DNA of 64,000 nucleotides from an uncultured Muribaculaceae bacterium (GCA_947628305.1 CANQZG010000001.1:62001-126000), one strand, 5' to 3'. Shown: positions 1 to 8,453, numbered from the stretch's first letter. The notes: a model not told the origin generated them from the letters alone. A program made the numbers and translations.

Positions 1-1162
1 AGCTACCGGCATCAGGTGTCTGTTGCCCCATAATCAGACGGAACAGCGTTGTCTTCCCTGCGCCATTCGGGCCTATAACCCCGACAATACCGTTGGGGGG
101 TAACGAAAAATCGAGGTTCTCAAACAGCTTCTTATTGCCGAACGATTTTGCAAGCCCCTTGGCCTCTATTACCTTGTTACCAAGCCGGGGGCCGTTGGGG
201 ATGAAAATCTCAAGCCGTTCCTCCTTCTGTTTCTGGTCCTCGTTCAATAGCCGGTTATAGGATGACAGACGAGCCTTGCCCTTGGCCTGGCGGGCCTTTG
301 GTGCCATACGCACCCACTCAAGCTCTCGTTCAAGGGTCTTGCGCCGCTTGCTCGCCTGTTTCTCCTCCATTGCCATACGCTTGGTCTTCTGCTCAAGCCA
401 TGACGAGTAGTTGCCCTGCCATGGAATGCCCTCGCCACGGTCAAGCTCAAGAATCCACCCTGCGACATGGTCGAGGAAATAACGGTCGTGGGTAATCGCG
501 ATGACAGTGCCGGGATAACGCTGCAAGTGCTGCTCAAGCCAGTCGATTGACTCCGCGTCAAGGTGGTTGGTAGGCTCGTCAAGCAACAAGACATCAGGTT
601 GCTGCAACAACAGGCGGCATAATGCCACACGACGACGCTCCCCGCCCGAAAGCGTGGAAACCTTCTGGTCGTCAGGAGGGCACTGCAACGCATCCATCGC
701 CCGTTCAAGGCGCGAGTCGATATTCCATGCATCGGCTGCGTCCAACTTGTCCTGAATCTCGGCCTGCCGGTTGATGAGCGCATCCATCTTATCGGGGTCT
801 TCAAGCACATCAGGGTCGCCGAAACCCTCGTTAACCCTGTCATACTCGGCGAGCAAATCCATTATCGGCTGCACACCCTCCCGCACGATTTCAATAACCG
901 TCTTGTCGGGGTCGAGTTTAGGGTCTTGCTCAAGGTAACCGACTGTGTAACCCGGTGAGAACACGACTTCACCCTGATAGTCATTGTCAATGCCGGCGAT
1001 GATTTTAAGCAACGATGACTTTCCTGAACCGTTCAGACCGATAATACCGATTTTCGCCCCGTAAAAAAACGAGAGATAGATATTCTTCAACACTTGTTTC
1101 TGGGGAGGATAGGTCTTGCTGACCCCCACCATCGAGAATATGATTTTTTTGTCGTCAGCCAT
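1..1162 (-). CDS. ettA: EttA, ABC-F energy-dependent translational throttle protein (3' end cut by the window edge)
   Basis: A cytoplasmic ABC-F ATPase that binds the ribosomal E site and gates translation elongation according to the ATP/ADP ratio (family knowledge). About 387 codons are present, starting MADDKKIIFSMVGV. The first ABC domain has a Walker A GLNGSGKS at residues 42-49, a signature STLSGGERRR and a Walker B followed by LLLDEPTNHLD. A charged linker rich in K, R and E precedes the second domain. The window begins just after the second Walker A (GPNGAGKTT), so the second signature and the C-terminus lie outside. The start ATG overlaps the def stop codon (TAATG), so it is translated in one operon with ruvX and def. 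EttA is preferred over other ABC-F proteins because of the short linker and the immediate match of the opening residues; confidence is high. Confidence 0.95.
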   Translation of the reverse strand, partial: MADDKKIIFSMVGVSKTYPPQKQVLKNIYLSFFYGAKIGIIGLNGSGKSSLLKIIAGIDNDYQGEVVFSPGYTVGYLEQDPKLDPDKTVIEIVREGVQPIMDLLAEYDRVNEGFGDPDVLEDPDKMDALINRQAEIQDKLDAADAWNIDSRLERAMDALQCPPDDQKVSTLSGGERRRVALCRLLLQQPDVLLLDEPTNHLDAESIDWLEQHLQRYPGTVIAITHDRYFLDHVAGWILELDRGEGIPWQGNYSSWLEQKTKRMAMEEKQASKRRKTLERELEWVRMAPKARQAKGKARLSSYNRLLNEDQKQKEERLEIFIPNGPRLGNKVIEAKGLAKSFGNKKLFENLDFSLPPNGIVGVIGPNGAGKTTLFRLIMGQQTPDAGS

Positions 1163-1728
1163 TATTTTTTCTTTTTAGGCGCGTATTTTACAGGATATTC
1201 ACAACGGACGCGCCCCGATGCGATATTATTAAGTTTGTTACGTATCAACTGTTTCCTTATCGGAGATATGTGGTCAATATACATCATTCCGTCAAGATGG
1301 TCGCATTCATGCTGCACCACCCTCGACAGGAATCCCGACATCTCCTCCTCGTGAGGTTCAAAATTCTCGTCGAGCCAACGAAGCCTTATATGCTCGACCC
1401 GCGGCACATTTTCCGACAGTCCGGGCAGACTAAGGCAACCCTCGGGACGTGTGACCTTAGACCCGTCGAGTACCTCTATCTCCGGGTTAATCAACACAAG
1501 ACGACGCCCCTCGCACTCGGGATGCCCCTCTTTCAACGGGTCGGCGTCAATAACGACAATCGCATCGTTACGGCCTATCTGCGGGGCGGCAAGACCTACC
1601 CCCTCCGAGGCATACATCGTCTCAAACATGTCGTCAATCAACCCTTGCAGTCCGTCGTATGATTCGTCAATGTCGGCCGACACTTCCCTAAGGACAGGAT
1701 GGCCGTACAGATATACTGGAAGTTTCAT
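1162..1728 (-). CDS. def: Peptide deformylase
   Basis: A metal-dependent hydrolase that removes the N-formyl group from nascent proteins in the cytoplasm. The 188-residue product has all three family motifs: GVGLAAPQ at residues 43-50, EGCLS at 96-100 with the metal-binding Cys, and HECDH at 140-144 with the two metal-binding His and the catalytic Glu. Length is normal for the family. The C-terminus ends in a lysine-rich tail (APKKKK). The gene lies 5 bp downstream of ruvX and its stop overlaps the ettA start, giving a tight three-gene operon on the minus strand. Confidence 0.97.
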   Translation of the reverse strand: MKLPVYLYGHPVLREVSADIDESYDGLQGLIDDMFETMYASEGVGLAAPQIGRNDAIVVIDADPLKEGHPECEGRRLVLINPEIEVLDGSKVTRPEGCLSLPGLSENVPRVEHIRLRWLDENFEPHEEEMSGFLSRVVQHECDHLDGMMYIDHISPIRKQLIRNKLNNIASGRVRCEYPVKYAPKKKK

Positions 1729-1733
1729 TACTT

Positions 1734-2162
1734 TTATAGTGTGTTATTGAATTTACGGCTTTGAAGGTAGTCGTTGAGTATTATCGTCGCCGCGATGCGG
1801 TCAACCGCGCCCTTGTCACGACGCGCCATCTTCCCCACCCCGCTGTCAATCATCGACCGATGGGCGAGCGCGGATGTAAACCGCTCGTCAAAGAACCTCA
1901 CGGGGATTGACGGCAGTTCCTTGCGCAGTCGATTGATTCCCGGCTCGATATAACGCATCGACTCCGAGGCCTCACCCCGCATGGTGGTGGGATACCCGAC
2001 AATTATCTCATCGACCTGTTCCTGTGAGACATATCGCCTGACATAGTCTATCAGTCCCGCCGTCGGAACTGTGTCGAGCGCGGTGGCCACAAGACGCAAA
2101 GGGTCGGTCACGGCAATGCCGCAACGCCGACGTCCATAGTCAATGGCCAGCAGTCGTCCCAT
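1734..2162 (-). CDS. ruvX: RuvX/YqgF family Holliday junction resolvase-like nuclease
   Basis: An RNase H-fold protein of the YqgF family, implicated in pre-16S rRNA maturation and as a putative Holliday junction resolvase. The 142-residue product starts MGRLLAIDYGRRRCGIAVTDP, the family opening with the first catalytic Asp in AIDYG. Later it has VGYPTTMRGE, RFFDERFTSA and a conserved acidic segment near the C-terminus (KGAVDRIAATIILNDYL). It is the first gene of the ruvX-def-ettA operon and has a full-match Bacteroidetes promoter directly upstream. Confidence 0.93.
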   Translation of the reverse strand: MGRLLAIDYGRRRCGIAVTDPLRLVATALDTVPTAGLIDYVRRYVSQEQVDEIIVGYPTTMRGEASESMRYIEPGINRLRKELPSIPVRFFDERFTSALAHRSMIDSGVGKMARRDKGAVDRIAATIILNDYLQSRKFNNTL

Positions 2163-2166
2163 GTCG

Positions 2167-2198
2167 CAAATTTACTCATTATTTCCCATTTGCACAAA
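2167..2198 (-). promoter_or_regulatory. Promoter of the ruvX-def-ettA operon
   Basis: Read on the minus strand, a -33 TTTG (2195-2198) and a -7 TAAATTTG (2167-2174) are separated by 20 bp, matching the Bacteroidetes housekeeping consensus. The -7 box is only 4 bp from the ruvX ATG, so the transcript would be almost leaderless or the start codon slightly further in. Confidence 0.6.
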
Positions 2199-2234
2199 TC
2201 GCCTGATTATCAAGACGAAAGTCACAAGGGCTAA

Positions 2235-2372
2235 GAGTATGTTGCAAAACGAGTTAGGATGCTACTGCAGCACCGCCGATTGTATCATCATTGATTTTCA
2301 CCGAGTTGCGGTTCTGCCATGGCAGAACCCTACCTGATTCCAACCAATTCTCGCGAGTTTTGCAACATACTC
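2235..2372. mobile_element. MITE-like element 1 (138 bp) carrying a degenerate REP pair
   Basis: Perfect 16-bp terminal inverted repeats, GAGTATGTTGCAAAAC at 2235-2250 and its complement at 2357-2372, flanked on both sides by TAA (2232-2234 and 2373-2375). The 3-bp TWA duplication resembles that of IS5-type (IS1031 group) transposition. The interior has no gene. It contains a family A palindrome, GGTTCTGCCATGGCAGAACC at 2310-2329, and a decayed partner near 2263-2277, with the same spacer type as the repeat at 8683-8765. The related element at 47404-47671 starts with the same GAGTATGTT. Confidence 0.6.
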
Positions 2373-2419
2373 TAAATCTCAAAATAATCTTTAATTTTGT
2401 GGCCTAAAACACTCCAACC

Positions 2420-3170
2420 ATGGACGACAAGCTACAAAAAGAATACCTCCGCCTCTTTGATTCGATGGACATCAAGGAAAGCAGCCTTGATTATTCGATT
2501 GCCGACAGACATATAAAGGCTCTGAAGGAATCGCCTTTTCTCAACACCACCGCGGTCGCAATCTATGACAACTGCCGTCGCCGTCACATATATGAATCGG
2601 AATATCATCGACACATCTTCAAGGACGAGGATGGTGTCTATCGTGACATGACGATACACCCCGACGACATAGATGCTGTAATAAAGAACGCAATTTCAGT
2701 ACTCCGCCACATTTTCAGCGTAGAGACCCAGCTGAAGGAAAGCAAGCTGATACGCCAGTACAGGGTGAAAATAAACGGTATATACAAGCGTGTAACCGAG
2801 GAAATGCAGATTATAGAATCCACCCCGGCAGGCAATCCGTGGCTATCACTGAGCATCGTCAATATATCACCCGACCAGGAAGAACCGTTTATAGTGAAAT
2901 CCCAGCTTGTCGATACAAGGACAGGTGACACGTTCACCCCGCTTGACGAACTTTATGACCGCGACGCCATATTGACCGCACGTGAAATAGAGGTATTGAA
3001 AAAAATATCACAAGGACTTCTGTCCAAAGAAATTTTCAAGTCTGCTTGGCCTTAGCGTGCACACCGTGAACACCCACCGTCAGCGCATCCTTGCCAAGCT
3101 CAATGCCAACAACTCGATGGAAGCCGTAAAATACGCGATGGCGTTAGGCCTACTCAAGGCTACCACATAA
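2420..3170 (+). pseudogene. LuxR-type helix-turn-helix regulator, interrupted by a frameshift in the HTH
   Basis: The uninterrupted reading frame runs from 2420 to 3055 (211 residues). An unclassified N-terminal domain is followed by the start of a LuxR C-terminal HTH, LTAREIEVLKKISQGLLSKEI. It then goes out of frame near 3041 and stops. In another frame the sequence continues as LLGLSVHTVNTHRQRILAKL and ends with TAA at 3168-3170. Removing one T in AAGTCTGC restores a continuous HTH of exactly normal spacing. The DNA-binding recognition helix is thus separated from the rest. A -7-like TAATTTTG lies at 2392-2399, but no good -33 is visible. Either a true pseudogene, a phase-variable gene or a base-calling error; the sequence alone cannot tell. 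The next gene is a TonB-dependent receptor that it may once have regulated (inference). Confidence 0.8.
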
Positions 3171-3222
3171 GCCAGCGCACTAATTATCAACACATTGCAT
3201 ATTAAATAATGATAAATCAGTA

Positions 3223-3253
3223 TTGTAGAGGCTAACAAATCAATCTAATTTTG
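3223..3253 (+). promoter_or_regulatory. Promoter of the TonB-dependent receptor gene
   Basis: TTG at 3223-3225 and TAATTTTG at 3246-3253 are separated by 20 bp. The expected start of transcription lies just before the ATG at 3278, which supports that ATG over the in-frame TTG at 3251, which lies inside the -7 box. Confidence 0.55.
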
Positions 3254-3277
3254 CAATGGATTAATGTAAAATTAGAT

Positions 3278-5614
3278 ATGAAAAAAACGCTAACCATTCT
3301 GATGACCCTACTTGCCTGTGTAACCGAATTGTCGGCGCAAACAATGCAGACGGTACGTGGCACCGTCTATGAAAACGCCACGGGAGCACCGCTCGAATTT
3401 GCGACCGTTACAATTGCTGACGCAAATCCTCCAATAGGGACGACCACCGACTCGATAGGCGAATTTTCAATGAAAGTCCCCGTTGGACGTCACAATATAC
3501 AGGTTCAATATGTGGGCTTTGAGCCTGTGATACTGAAAGAGGTATTGGTAGGTTCATCAAAGGAGGTCGTGTTGAACATAGGGATGACCGAAAGTCTCAC
3601 AAAACTCGGCGAAGTGACCGTCACCCCCCACATCAATAAAGCGGAGCCGCTCAACAATATGGCCGTGACAGGCGGCCGCATGCTGAGCACAGAGGAAGCG
3701 AGCCGCTATGCAGGTGGCATGAACGACCCAGCACGTCTCGTGTCAGCGTTTGCAGGGGTATCGTCCAATGTCGGCAACAACGGTATCGTTGTCCGTGGCA
3801 ACGCCCCCCGCTCGTTGCAGTGGCGATTGGAGGATGTCGAGATACCCAACCCCAACCACTTCGCCGATGTAACCACATTCGGCGGAGGCGGTTTCACCTC
3901 ATTAAGCAGCTTCGTGCTGGGCAATTCCGATTTCTTCACGGGAGCGTTCCCGGCGGAATACAGCAACGCCCTTTCAGGAGTGTTCGACATGAACATGCGC
4001 AACGGCAACAACCAGAAATGGGAACACGCGTTCAAGGTCGGCGTGTTAGGCATCGACGCATCATCCGAGGGGCCGTTCAAGAAAGGATACAACGGCTCCT
4101 ACATAATCAACTACAGATACTCCACCTTGTCGCTCCTGTCACCGCTGCTGCCGGAGGATGCCGACGGCACCAACTATCAAGACCTTTCGTTCAAATTTTT
4201 CCTGCCCGCAAAGAAAGCGGGAATATTCACCCTATGGGGGACGGGCCTCATCGACAAGTCGGGGACAAAAGTTGAGAAAGACCGTGGCAAATGGGAATAT
4301 GACCAAGACATGGAGAATCAGGATGTGAAACAATACATGGCGGCGGCCGGACTTGGCCATAAACTCAATTTCGGTAACTCGGCTTTCCTGAAATCCACAC
4401 TTGCGTTTACCGTCAGCGGACTTGACATGCACACCGAACGAATGAACCCCGAGACCGATGTGCTGCTCAACAAGGACAAAATCAAGAACACCTACTGGAA
4501 TTTTGTATTCGCCTCGGCTTTCCAAAAGAAATACAGTTCACGGCACACCAACCGCACAGGCATACGTCTGACCGGGTTGAAATATGACCTCGATGTGCGT
4601 GACGCGGTGAACAAAGACGGGCAATTGATGACACTGGCCGACGAGACCGGTTTCAGCGCATTGCTGGCGGCCTATTCCACATCGACATTCCGCCTGTCGC
4701 CCGGATTGACAGCCAACATCGGACTCAACGCACAGATATTCACCCTCAACAACAACTACTCCATTGAACCGAGAGCGGGCATAAAATACCAATTCAGACC
4801 CAACCAGTCACTGTCATTGGGATATGGCATGCACAGCCGTCTCGAAATGCTGAACTACTATTTCACCAAGAAAGACGGCCAACATGTCAACAAAGACCTC
4901 GATTTCACCCGCGCCCACCACATTTCAATCGCTTACGACCTGAACATCGGCGAGAACCACCATCTGAAAGTCGAGCCATATTTCCAATACCTGTATGACG
5001 CCCCGATTATCCCCGACAGCACCTATTGCTTCCTGAACCTGCAGGGTGGTGACGACCTGTTCCTGTCCGACAAATTGGTAAACAAAGGCAAAGGCATGAA
5101 TTATGGCATCGACATAACATTTGAGAAATATATCACCAATGGATTTTATTACATGGTGACCGCCTCACTGTTCAACTCACGTTACAAGACCGATTTAGGC
5201 AAATGGTATAACACCCGGTACAACCGCAAATACGCCGTCAATCTTCTCGGTGGCAAGGAATGGATAGTGGGAAAGAGCCGCGTGAATATGTTCGGCCTGA
5301 ATATGCGCCTCACATTGCAGGGCGGCGAGAGATATTCCCCGATAAACGAACTGGAATCCGTCAACCAAGAAACCGCCGTCTACAATGAGAATGTCCCGTT
5401 CTCCAAATCCCTATCCCCCGCATTCGTCGGTTTCATCGGTGCCAAATACCGAATCAACCGCAAGCGTGTGGCTCACGAATTTGCAGTTCAGGTAATCAAC
5501 TTCACCGGCTATGAAGACTATTACGGTCACCGTTTCAATCACAAGACAGGGAAAGTCGAGCCGGAGCGCGAAGCCAATATGGTGCCTGAAATCAGCTACA
5601 AAATCGAGTTTTGA
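3278..5614 (+). CDS. TonB-dependent outer membrane receptor with carboxypeptidase-regulatory-like N-domain
   Basis: An outer membrane active transporter, powered through TonB; substrate unknown. The 778-residue product has a signal peptide (MKKTLTILMTLLACVTELSAQ), a carboxypeptidase-D regulatory-like beta-sandwich (about residues 25-105: GTVYENATGAPLEFATVTI, then VQYVGFEP), a plug domain (about 120-240, with GNAPRSLQWRLEDVEIPNPN), and a long beta-barrel rich in aromatic strands ending in ISYKIEF with a terminal Phe. It is shorter than SusC proteins and has no SusD downstream, so it is better seen as a stand-alone receptor for a small ligand such as a metal chelate or peptide. The start was chosen by the signal peptide and the upstream promoter. 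Confidence 0.85.
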   Translation: MKKTLTILMTLLACVTELSAQTMQTVRGTVYENATGAPLEFATVTIADANPPIGTTTDSIGEFSMKVPVGRHNIQVQYVGFEPVILKEVLVGSSKEVVLNIGMTESLTKLGEVTVTPHINKAEPLNNMAVTGGRMLSTEEASRYAGGMNDPARLVSAFAGVSSNVGNNGIVVRGNAPRSLQWRLEDVEIPNPNHFADVTTFGGGGFTSLSSFVLGNSDFFTGAFPAEYSNALSGVFDMNMRNGNNQKWEHAFKVGVLGIDASSEGPFKKGYNGSYIINYRYSTLSLLSPLLPEDADGTNYQDLSFKFFLPAKKAGIFTLWGTGLIDKSGTKVEKDRGKWEYDQDMENQDVKQYMAAAGLGHKLNFGNSAFLKSTLAFTVSGLDMHTERMNPETDVLLNKDKIKNTYWNFVFASAFQKKYSSRHTNRTGIRLTGLKYDLDVRDAVNKDGQLMTLADETGFSALLAAYSTSTFRLSPGLTANIGLNAQIFTLNNNYSIEPRAGIKYQFRPNQSLSLGYGMHSRLEMLNYYFTKKDGQHVNKDLDFTRAHHISIAYDLNIGENHHLKVEPYFQYLYDAPIIPDSTYCFLNLQGGDDLFLSDKLVNKGKGMNYGIDITFEKYITNGFYYMVTASLFNSRYKTDLGKWYNTRYNRKYAVNLLGGKEWIVGKSRVNMFGLNMRLTLQGGERYSPINELESVNQETAVYNENVPFSKSLSPAFVGFIGAKYRINRKRVAHEFAVQVINFTGYEDYYGHRFNHKTGKVEPEREANMVPEISYKIEF

Positions 5615-5636
5615 TTTGCAGGGTTATGCGAGAGGG

Positions 5637-6323
5637 TCACAGGTAATAGTTCTTGACGACCTGCATGCGTTCATCAAGTTCAAACACCCATGGCTTCCCA
5701 GTAGGGATTTCGACCGATACAATCTCCCGCGCAGTCAGATGTTGCATCATCATCGCCAATCCGCGCAACGAATTTCCATGCGCCGCCACAAGCACAGTCC
5801 CGTAAAGGCGCAACGCCGGGACTATAAGTTCCTCCCAACAGGGACGGACACGTGCAATGGTGTCCTGCAACGACTCTGAAAGAGGCAACTCATCGGCCGT
5901 GAGAGAGGCATATTTAGGGTCGTTGCCCGGGAAACGTTCGTCATCTGACGACAACAACGGCGGCATGACATCAAAGCTGCGACGCCACTCATGCACCTGC
6001 TCCGCGCCATATTTCTCGGCCGTCTCGGCCTTGTTCAACCCCTGCAACGCCCCGTAATGGCGTTCGTTAAGATGCCAGTCCTTGACTACCGGCACCCAAT
6101 CGCGCCCCATCGCCGCGGCGGCAATCTGCAACGTGTGTATAGCCCTTTTCAGGTAGGACGTGAAATAATAACACGGCTCGAGTCCCGCTTCCTTTATCTT
6201 GACCCCGGCCTGACGGGCCTCCTCGCGCCCCCTGTCGGTCAACTCGACATCAGTCCACCCGGTGAAACGGTTCTCAAGATTCCATTGGCTCTGGCCGTGA
6301 CGAAGCAATATGATTTTTCCCAT
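5637..6323 (-). CDS. gpmA: 2,3-bisphosphoglycerate-dependent phosphoglycerate mutase
   Basis: A cytoplasmic glycolytic enzyme interconverting 3- and 2-phosphoglycerate through a phosphohistidine. The 228-residue product has the catalytic LRHGQSQWN at residues 7-15 (phosphorylated His in RHG) and NRFTGWTDVELTDRG. It also has LNERHYGALQGLNKAE with the conserved Glu, and AHGNSLRGL near residue 180 with the second active-site His. The last residues (VVKNYYL) are typical. It is convergent with the TonB-dependent receptor gene, 22 bp apart, and separated from rplS upstream by a strong terminator. Confidence 0.95.
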   Translation of the reverse strand: MGKIILLRHGQSQWNLENRFTGWTDVELTDRGREEARQAGVKIKEAGLEPCYYFTSYLKRAIHTLQIAAAAMGRDWVPVVKDWHLNERHYGALQGLNKAETAEKYGAEQVHEWRRSFDVMPPLLSSDDERFPGNDPKYASLTADELPLSESLQDTIARVRPCWEELIVPALRLYGTVLVAAHGNSLRGLAMMMQHLTAREIVSVEIPTGKPWVFELDERMQVVKNYYL

Positions 6324-6388
6324 AATATTTTTAGAGATTAGAGTAATAGTCTAACGTCACGGCGAAACAATAAGTTCTTGACAAAACA

Positions 6389-6426
6389 AGACGGTCGTCC
6401 ATGCTTTTCAGCACGGACGACCGTCT
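6389..6426 (-). terminator. Intrinsic terminator after rplS
   Basis: A 17-bp stem with one mismatch and a 4-nt loop. Arms are AGACGGTCGTCC plus TGCT and their complements. It is followed on the minus strand by CTTGTTTTGT. It lies 23 bp beyond the rplS stop codon. Confidence 0.8.
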
Positions 6427-6449
6427 TATGTCTTGAATAAGAGTGACGC

Positions 6450-6809
6450 TTACTTCTTGAGACGACGCTCTTTGATACGAGCCTTCTTGCCGGTGAGTTT
6501 GCGCAGATAATAAAGTTTAGCGCGACGCACCTTACCGGGTTTGTTAACCACGATTGAGTCGATGAACGGAGACTCGATGGGGAATATACGTTCAACACCG
6601 ATGTTGTCTGACATCTTACGAACAGTGAAACGCTTCTTGTTTCCGTCACCTGAAATACGGATTACAACGCCGCGGTACTGCTGGATACGCTCCTTGTTAC
6701 CCTCTTTGATGCGATATGCCACCGTGATGGTATCACCGGGGACAAAGTCATAGTCGGTGTGCTGTTTGCCGGTAGCGAACGCCTCCTCGGCAACTTTAAT
6801 TAAGTCCAT
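6450..6809 (-). CDS. rplS: 50S ribosomal protein L19
   Basis: A structural protein at the 30S-50S interface. The 119-residue product begins [20 protein letters not shown] and carries [40 protein letters not shown] and [22 protein letters not shown], all characteristic of L19. An upstream in-frame ATG at 6860 exists but gives a non-conserved 17-residue extension, so the start at 6809 is preferred. Promoter and terminator are both visible, so the gene appears monocistronic, with a leader of about 70 nt. Confidence 0.96.
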   Translation of the reverse strand: MDLIKVAEEAFATGKQHTDYDFVPGDTITVAYRIKEGNKERIQQYRGVVIRISGDGNKKRFTVRKMSDNIGVERIFPIESPFIDSIVVNKPGKVRRAKLYYLRKLTGKKARIKERRLKK

Positions 6810-6888
6810 TTTCTTATTATTTAAAATGTTAACAATAATCGCAATATGACCAGGCTGCATGTCCTGCCAGAGATTACGAATGCGGGCG

Positions 6889-6919
6889 CAAAGTTAATCA
6901 ATTTATCCGAAAGGCACAA
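6889..6919 (-). promoter_or_regulatory. rplS promoter, followed by a ~70-nt leader
   Basis: On the minus strand TTG (6917-6919), 20 bp, then TAACTTTG (6889-6896). The leader between about 6882 and 6810 contains a short CAGG/CCTG hairpin near 6850-6868. L19 leaders with autoregulatory structure are known in other phyla; whether this one is such an element cannot be decided here. Confidence 0.6.
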
Positions 6920-6958
6920 CAACCAATCAATTTATTTTCCATCCTTTACAACAAAAAA

Positions 6959-6990
6959 GCCGGTGTTGATTGAATTCAATCAACACCGGC
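6959..6990 (-). terminator. Terminator of the tRNA Gly-Gly-Leu operon
   Basis: A perfect 32-bp palindrome with arms GCCGGTGTTGATTGAA, followed on the minus strand by CTTTTTTG-type sequence. It lies 8 bp after the tRNA-Leu gene. Confidence 0.85.
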
Positions 6991-6998
6991 TTTCAAAG

Positions 6999-7082
6999 TG
7001 TCCGAAATGAGACTCGAACTCACACGACCCAATGGTCACTACCCCCTCAAAGTAGCGCGTCTACCAATTCCGCCATCCGGAC
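6999..7082 (-). tRNA. tRNA-Leu (anticodon GAG)
   Basis: An 84-nt class II tRNA with a 7-bp acceptor stem (GTCCGGA with TTCGGAC and one G-U pair). The D arm contains GGCGGAATTGGTAGACGC, and the anticodon loop TTGAGGG reads GAG. There is a long variable arm, and the T loop is GTTCGAGTC. CCA is not encoded. It is the last gene of a three-tRNA transcript. Confidence 0.93.
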
Positions 7083-7136
7083 ATTATCAATCCATCGCAA
7101 CCGCCGACGACCGTGAATGTGATAACGATTCAATAG

Positions 7137-7209
7137 AGCGAAAAACGGGACTCGAACCCGCGACCCCAACCTTGGCAAGGTTGTGCTCTACCAACTGAGC
7201 TATTTTCGC
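7137..7209 (-). tRNA. tRNA-Gly (anticodon GCC), copy 1
   Basis: 73 nt. Acceptor GCGAAAA pairs with TTTTCGC and discriminator U. D loop AGCTCAGTTGGTAGAGC, anticodon stem CAACC/GGTTG, loop TTGCCAA (GCC), T arm CGGGTTCGAGTCCCG. CCA is not encoded. The 73 nt are identical to copy 2 at 7267-7339. Confidence 0.95.
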
Positions 7210-7266
7210 AAGCACTGTCGTAACCGCGATTATTTTGCGATAGAATTTATTTCATTGTTCTCTTGG

Positions 7267-7339
7267 AGCGAAAAACGGGACTCGAACCCGCGACCCCAAC
7301 CTTGGCAAGGTTGTGCTCTACCAACTGAGCTATTTTCGC
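7267..7339 (-). tRNA. tRNA-Gly (anticodon GCC), copy 2
   Basis: Identical over all 73 nt to the copy at 7137-7209, 57 bp apart, while the flanks differ. This is a tandem gene duplication at the head of the tRNA operon. Confidence 0.95.
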
Positions 7340-7349
7340 GTTTGCTGTG

Positions 7350-7380
7350 CAAAGGTACGACTTATTTTTTAACCTCCAAA
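7350..7380 (-). promoter_or_regulatory. Promoter of the tRNA Gly-Gly-Leu operon
   Basis: On the minus strand TTTG (7377-7380), 19 bp, TACCTTTG (7350-7357): a full consensus match, 10 bp before the first tRNA. Confidence 0.75.
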
Positions 7381-7518
7381 AAAAATCACAACTTTTTTGC
7401 CCCTTGAATTTACCGCGCACGACCGACCACACCGCTATTCCATTGCAAATCAACCTATTCAAAGCCGATTACCACACCACCTTCTATAATCCATCTCTAC
7501 TGCCGACATAACTGCCAC

Positions 7519-7548
7519 TTGACTTACCGATATTTTTTATTAACTTTG
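7519..7548 (+). promoter_or_regulatory. Promoter of the esterase gene
   Basis: TTG at 7519-7521, 19 bp, TAACTTTG at 7541-7548, ahead of the ATG at 7574. The stretch 7383-7518 between this and the tRNA promoter shows nothing else. Confidence 0.6.
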
Positions 7549-7573
7549 GCATCAACCAAGAGACAACCTCAAC

Positions 7574-8437
7574 ATGAAAAAACTGTTAACCGTCGCCATC
7601 CTGCTCATGGCAACCATCCTGCAGTCACAATCACAGGAAAGAGAAAAATACAAGTTAAACTACGGCGATACTGTGCGTACATACGCGATGTACCTGCCCG
7701 CCACAATAAAAAAAGGGGCTCCGCTCGTCGTCTACACCCACGGCTACGGCTCCAAGACCCGCTGGGTCAAGGACCTCAACGCGGCCGCCGACCGTCACGG
7801 GTTTGCAGTGTGCTACCCCGACGGCTCCCCCGACACACGTGGCAAGGACGGATGGTATGTCGGCTATCCTCCACAGTCCAACATGCCCAAGAATGAGGAA
7901 GACTTTTTCAAGGCCCTGCTCGACGATGTATGCCCCCGTTTTAACCTAAGCCGTAAAAACGTGTTCATGGCCGGAATGTCAAACGGTGGAGACCTTTGTT
8001 ATCAGCTCGCCTATACATGTCCCGAGCTGTTCCGCGCCTACGCATCGGTGGCCGGACTGACATTCGAGTGGGTGTATAAGAACCATCGGCTGACAATCCC
8101 CGTCCCGTTCCTTGAAATACACGGCAACGCCGACAAGACCTCGGCCTGGCAGGGCGACCACCACAACAACGGCGGCTGGGGCGCATACATCCCAGTTCCG
8201 CTCGCCGTCGCCGCCGTCGCGGCCAACAACCGCTGCACCACACTCGCCATCGACACCATCCCCTCGATGCGCGACCCGCAGCGTGTCATCACCCGCTCGG
8301 TCTACAGCGGCGCGCCGTCGGGAATGGACGTCGTGGTCTATGAAGTGGACGGCGGCAAACACTCCTGGCACAGCAAAGACCTCGATACCGGCGAAATCAT
8401 CTGGCAATTTTTCGCCCCCTACGTCAAACCCGAATAA
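7574..8437 (+). CDS. Secreted alpha/beta-hydrolase esterase (PHB depolymerase/feruloyl esterase-like)
   Basis: A predicted periplasmic or secreted serine esterase of the LpqC/PHB-depolymerase-like superfamily (related to CE1 feruloyl and acetyl-xylan esterases). The 287-residue product has a signal peptide (MKKLLTVAILLMATILQSQSQ). It has the oxyanion region THGYGS, the nucleophile motif GMSNG with Ser136, a probable Asp187 in EIHGNADKTS and His263 in DGGKHSW, in the expected order. The CYPDGS segment and the LCYQLAYTCPELF helix after the nucleophile are also typical. No carbohydrate-binding module is visible. It stands alone with its own promoter; the true ester substrate cannot be told from sequence. 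Confidence 0.85.
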   Translation: MKKLLTVAILLMATILQSQSQEREKYKLNYGDTVRTYAMYLPATIKKGAPLVVYTHGYGSKTRWVKDLNAAADRHGFAVCYPDGSPDTRGKDGWYVGYPPQSNMPKNEEDFFKALLDDVCPRFNLSRKNVFMAGMSNGGDLCYQLAYTCPELFRAYASVAGLTFEWVYKNHRLTIPVPFLEIHGNADKTSAWQGDHHNNGGWGAYIPVPLAVAAVAANNRCTTLAIDTIPSMRDPQRVITRSVYSGAPSGMDVVVYEVDGGKHSWHSKDLDTGEIIWQFFAPYVKPE

Positions 8438-8453
8438 ACTTTTTCGCCCGAAA

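Noticed and set aside
3251-3277. TTG at 3251 as the start of the TonB-dependent receptor
   Set aside because: It lies inside the -7 box and adds nine residues before an ideal signal peptide starting at ATG 3278.
7137-7339. The two tRNA-Gly copies as an assembly duplication
   Set aside because: Only the 73-nt genes are identical; flanks and spacers differ, which fits a true tandem gene pair under one promoter.
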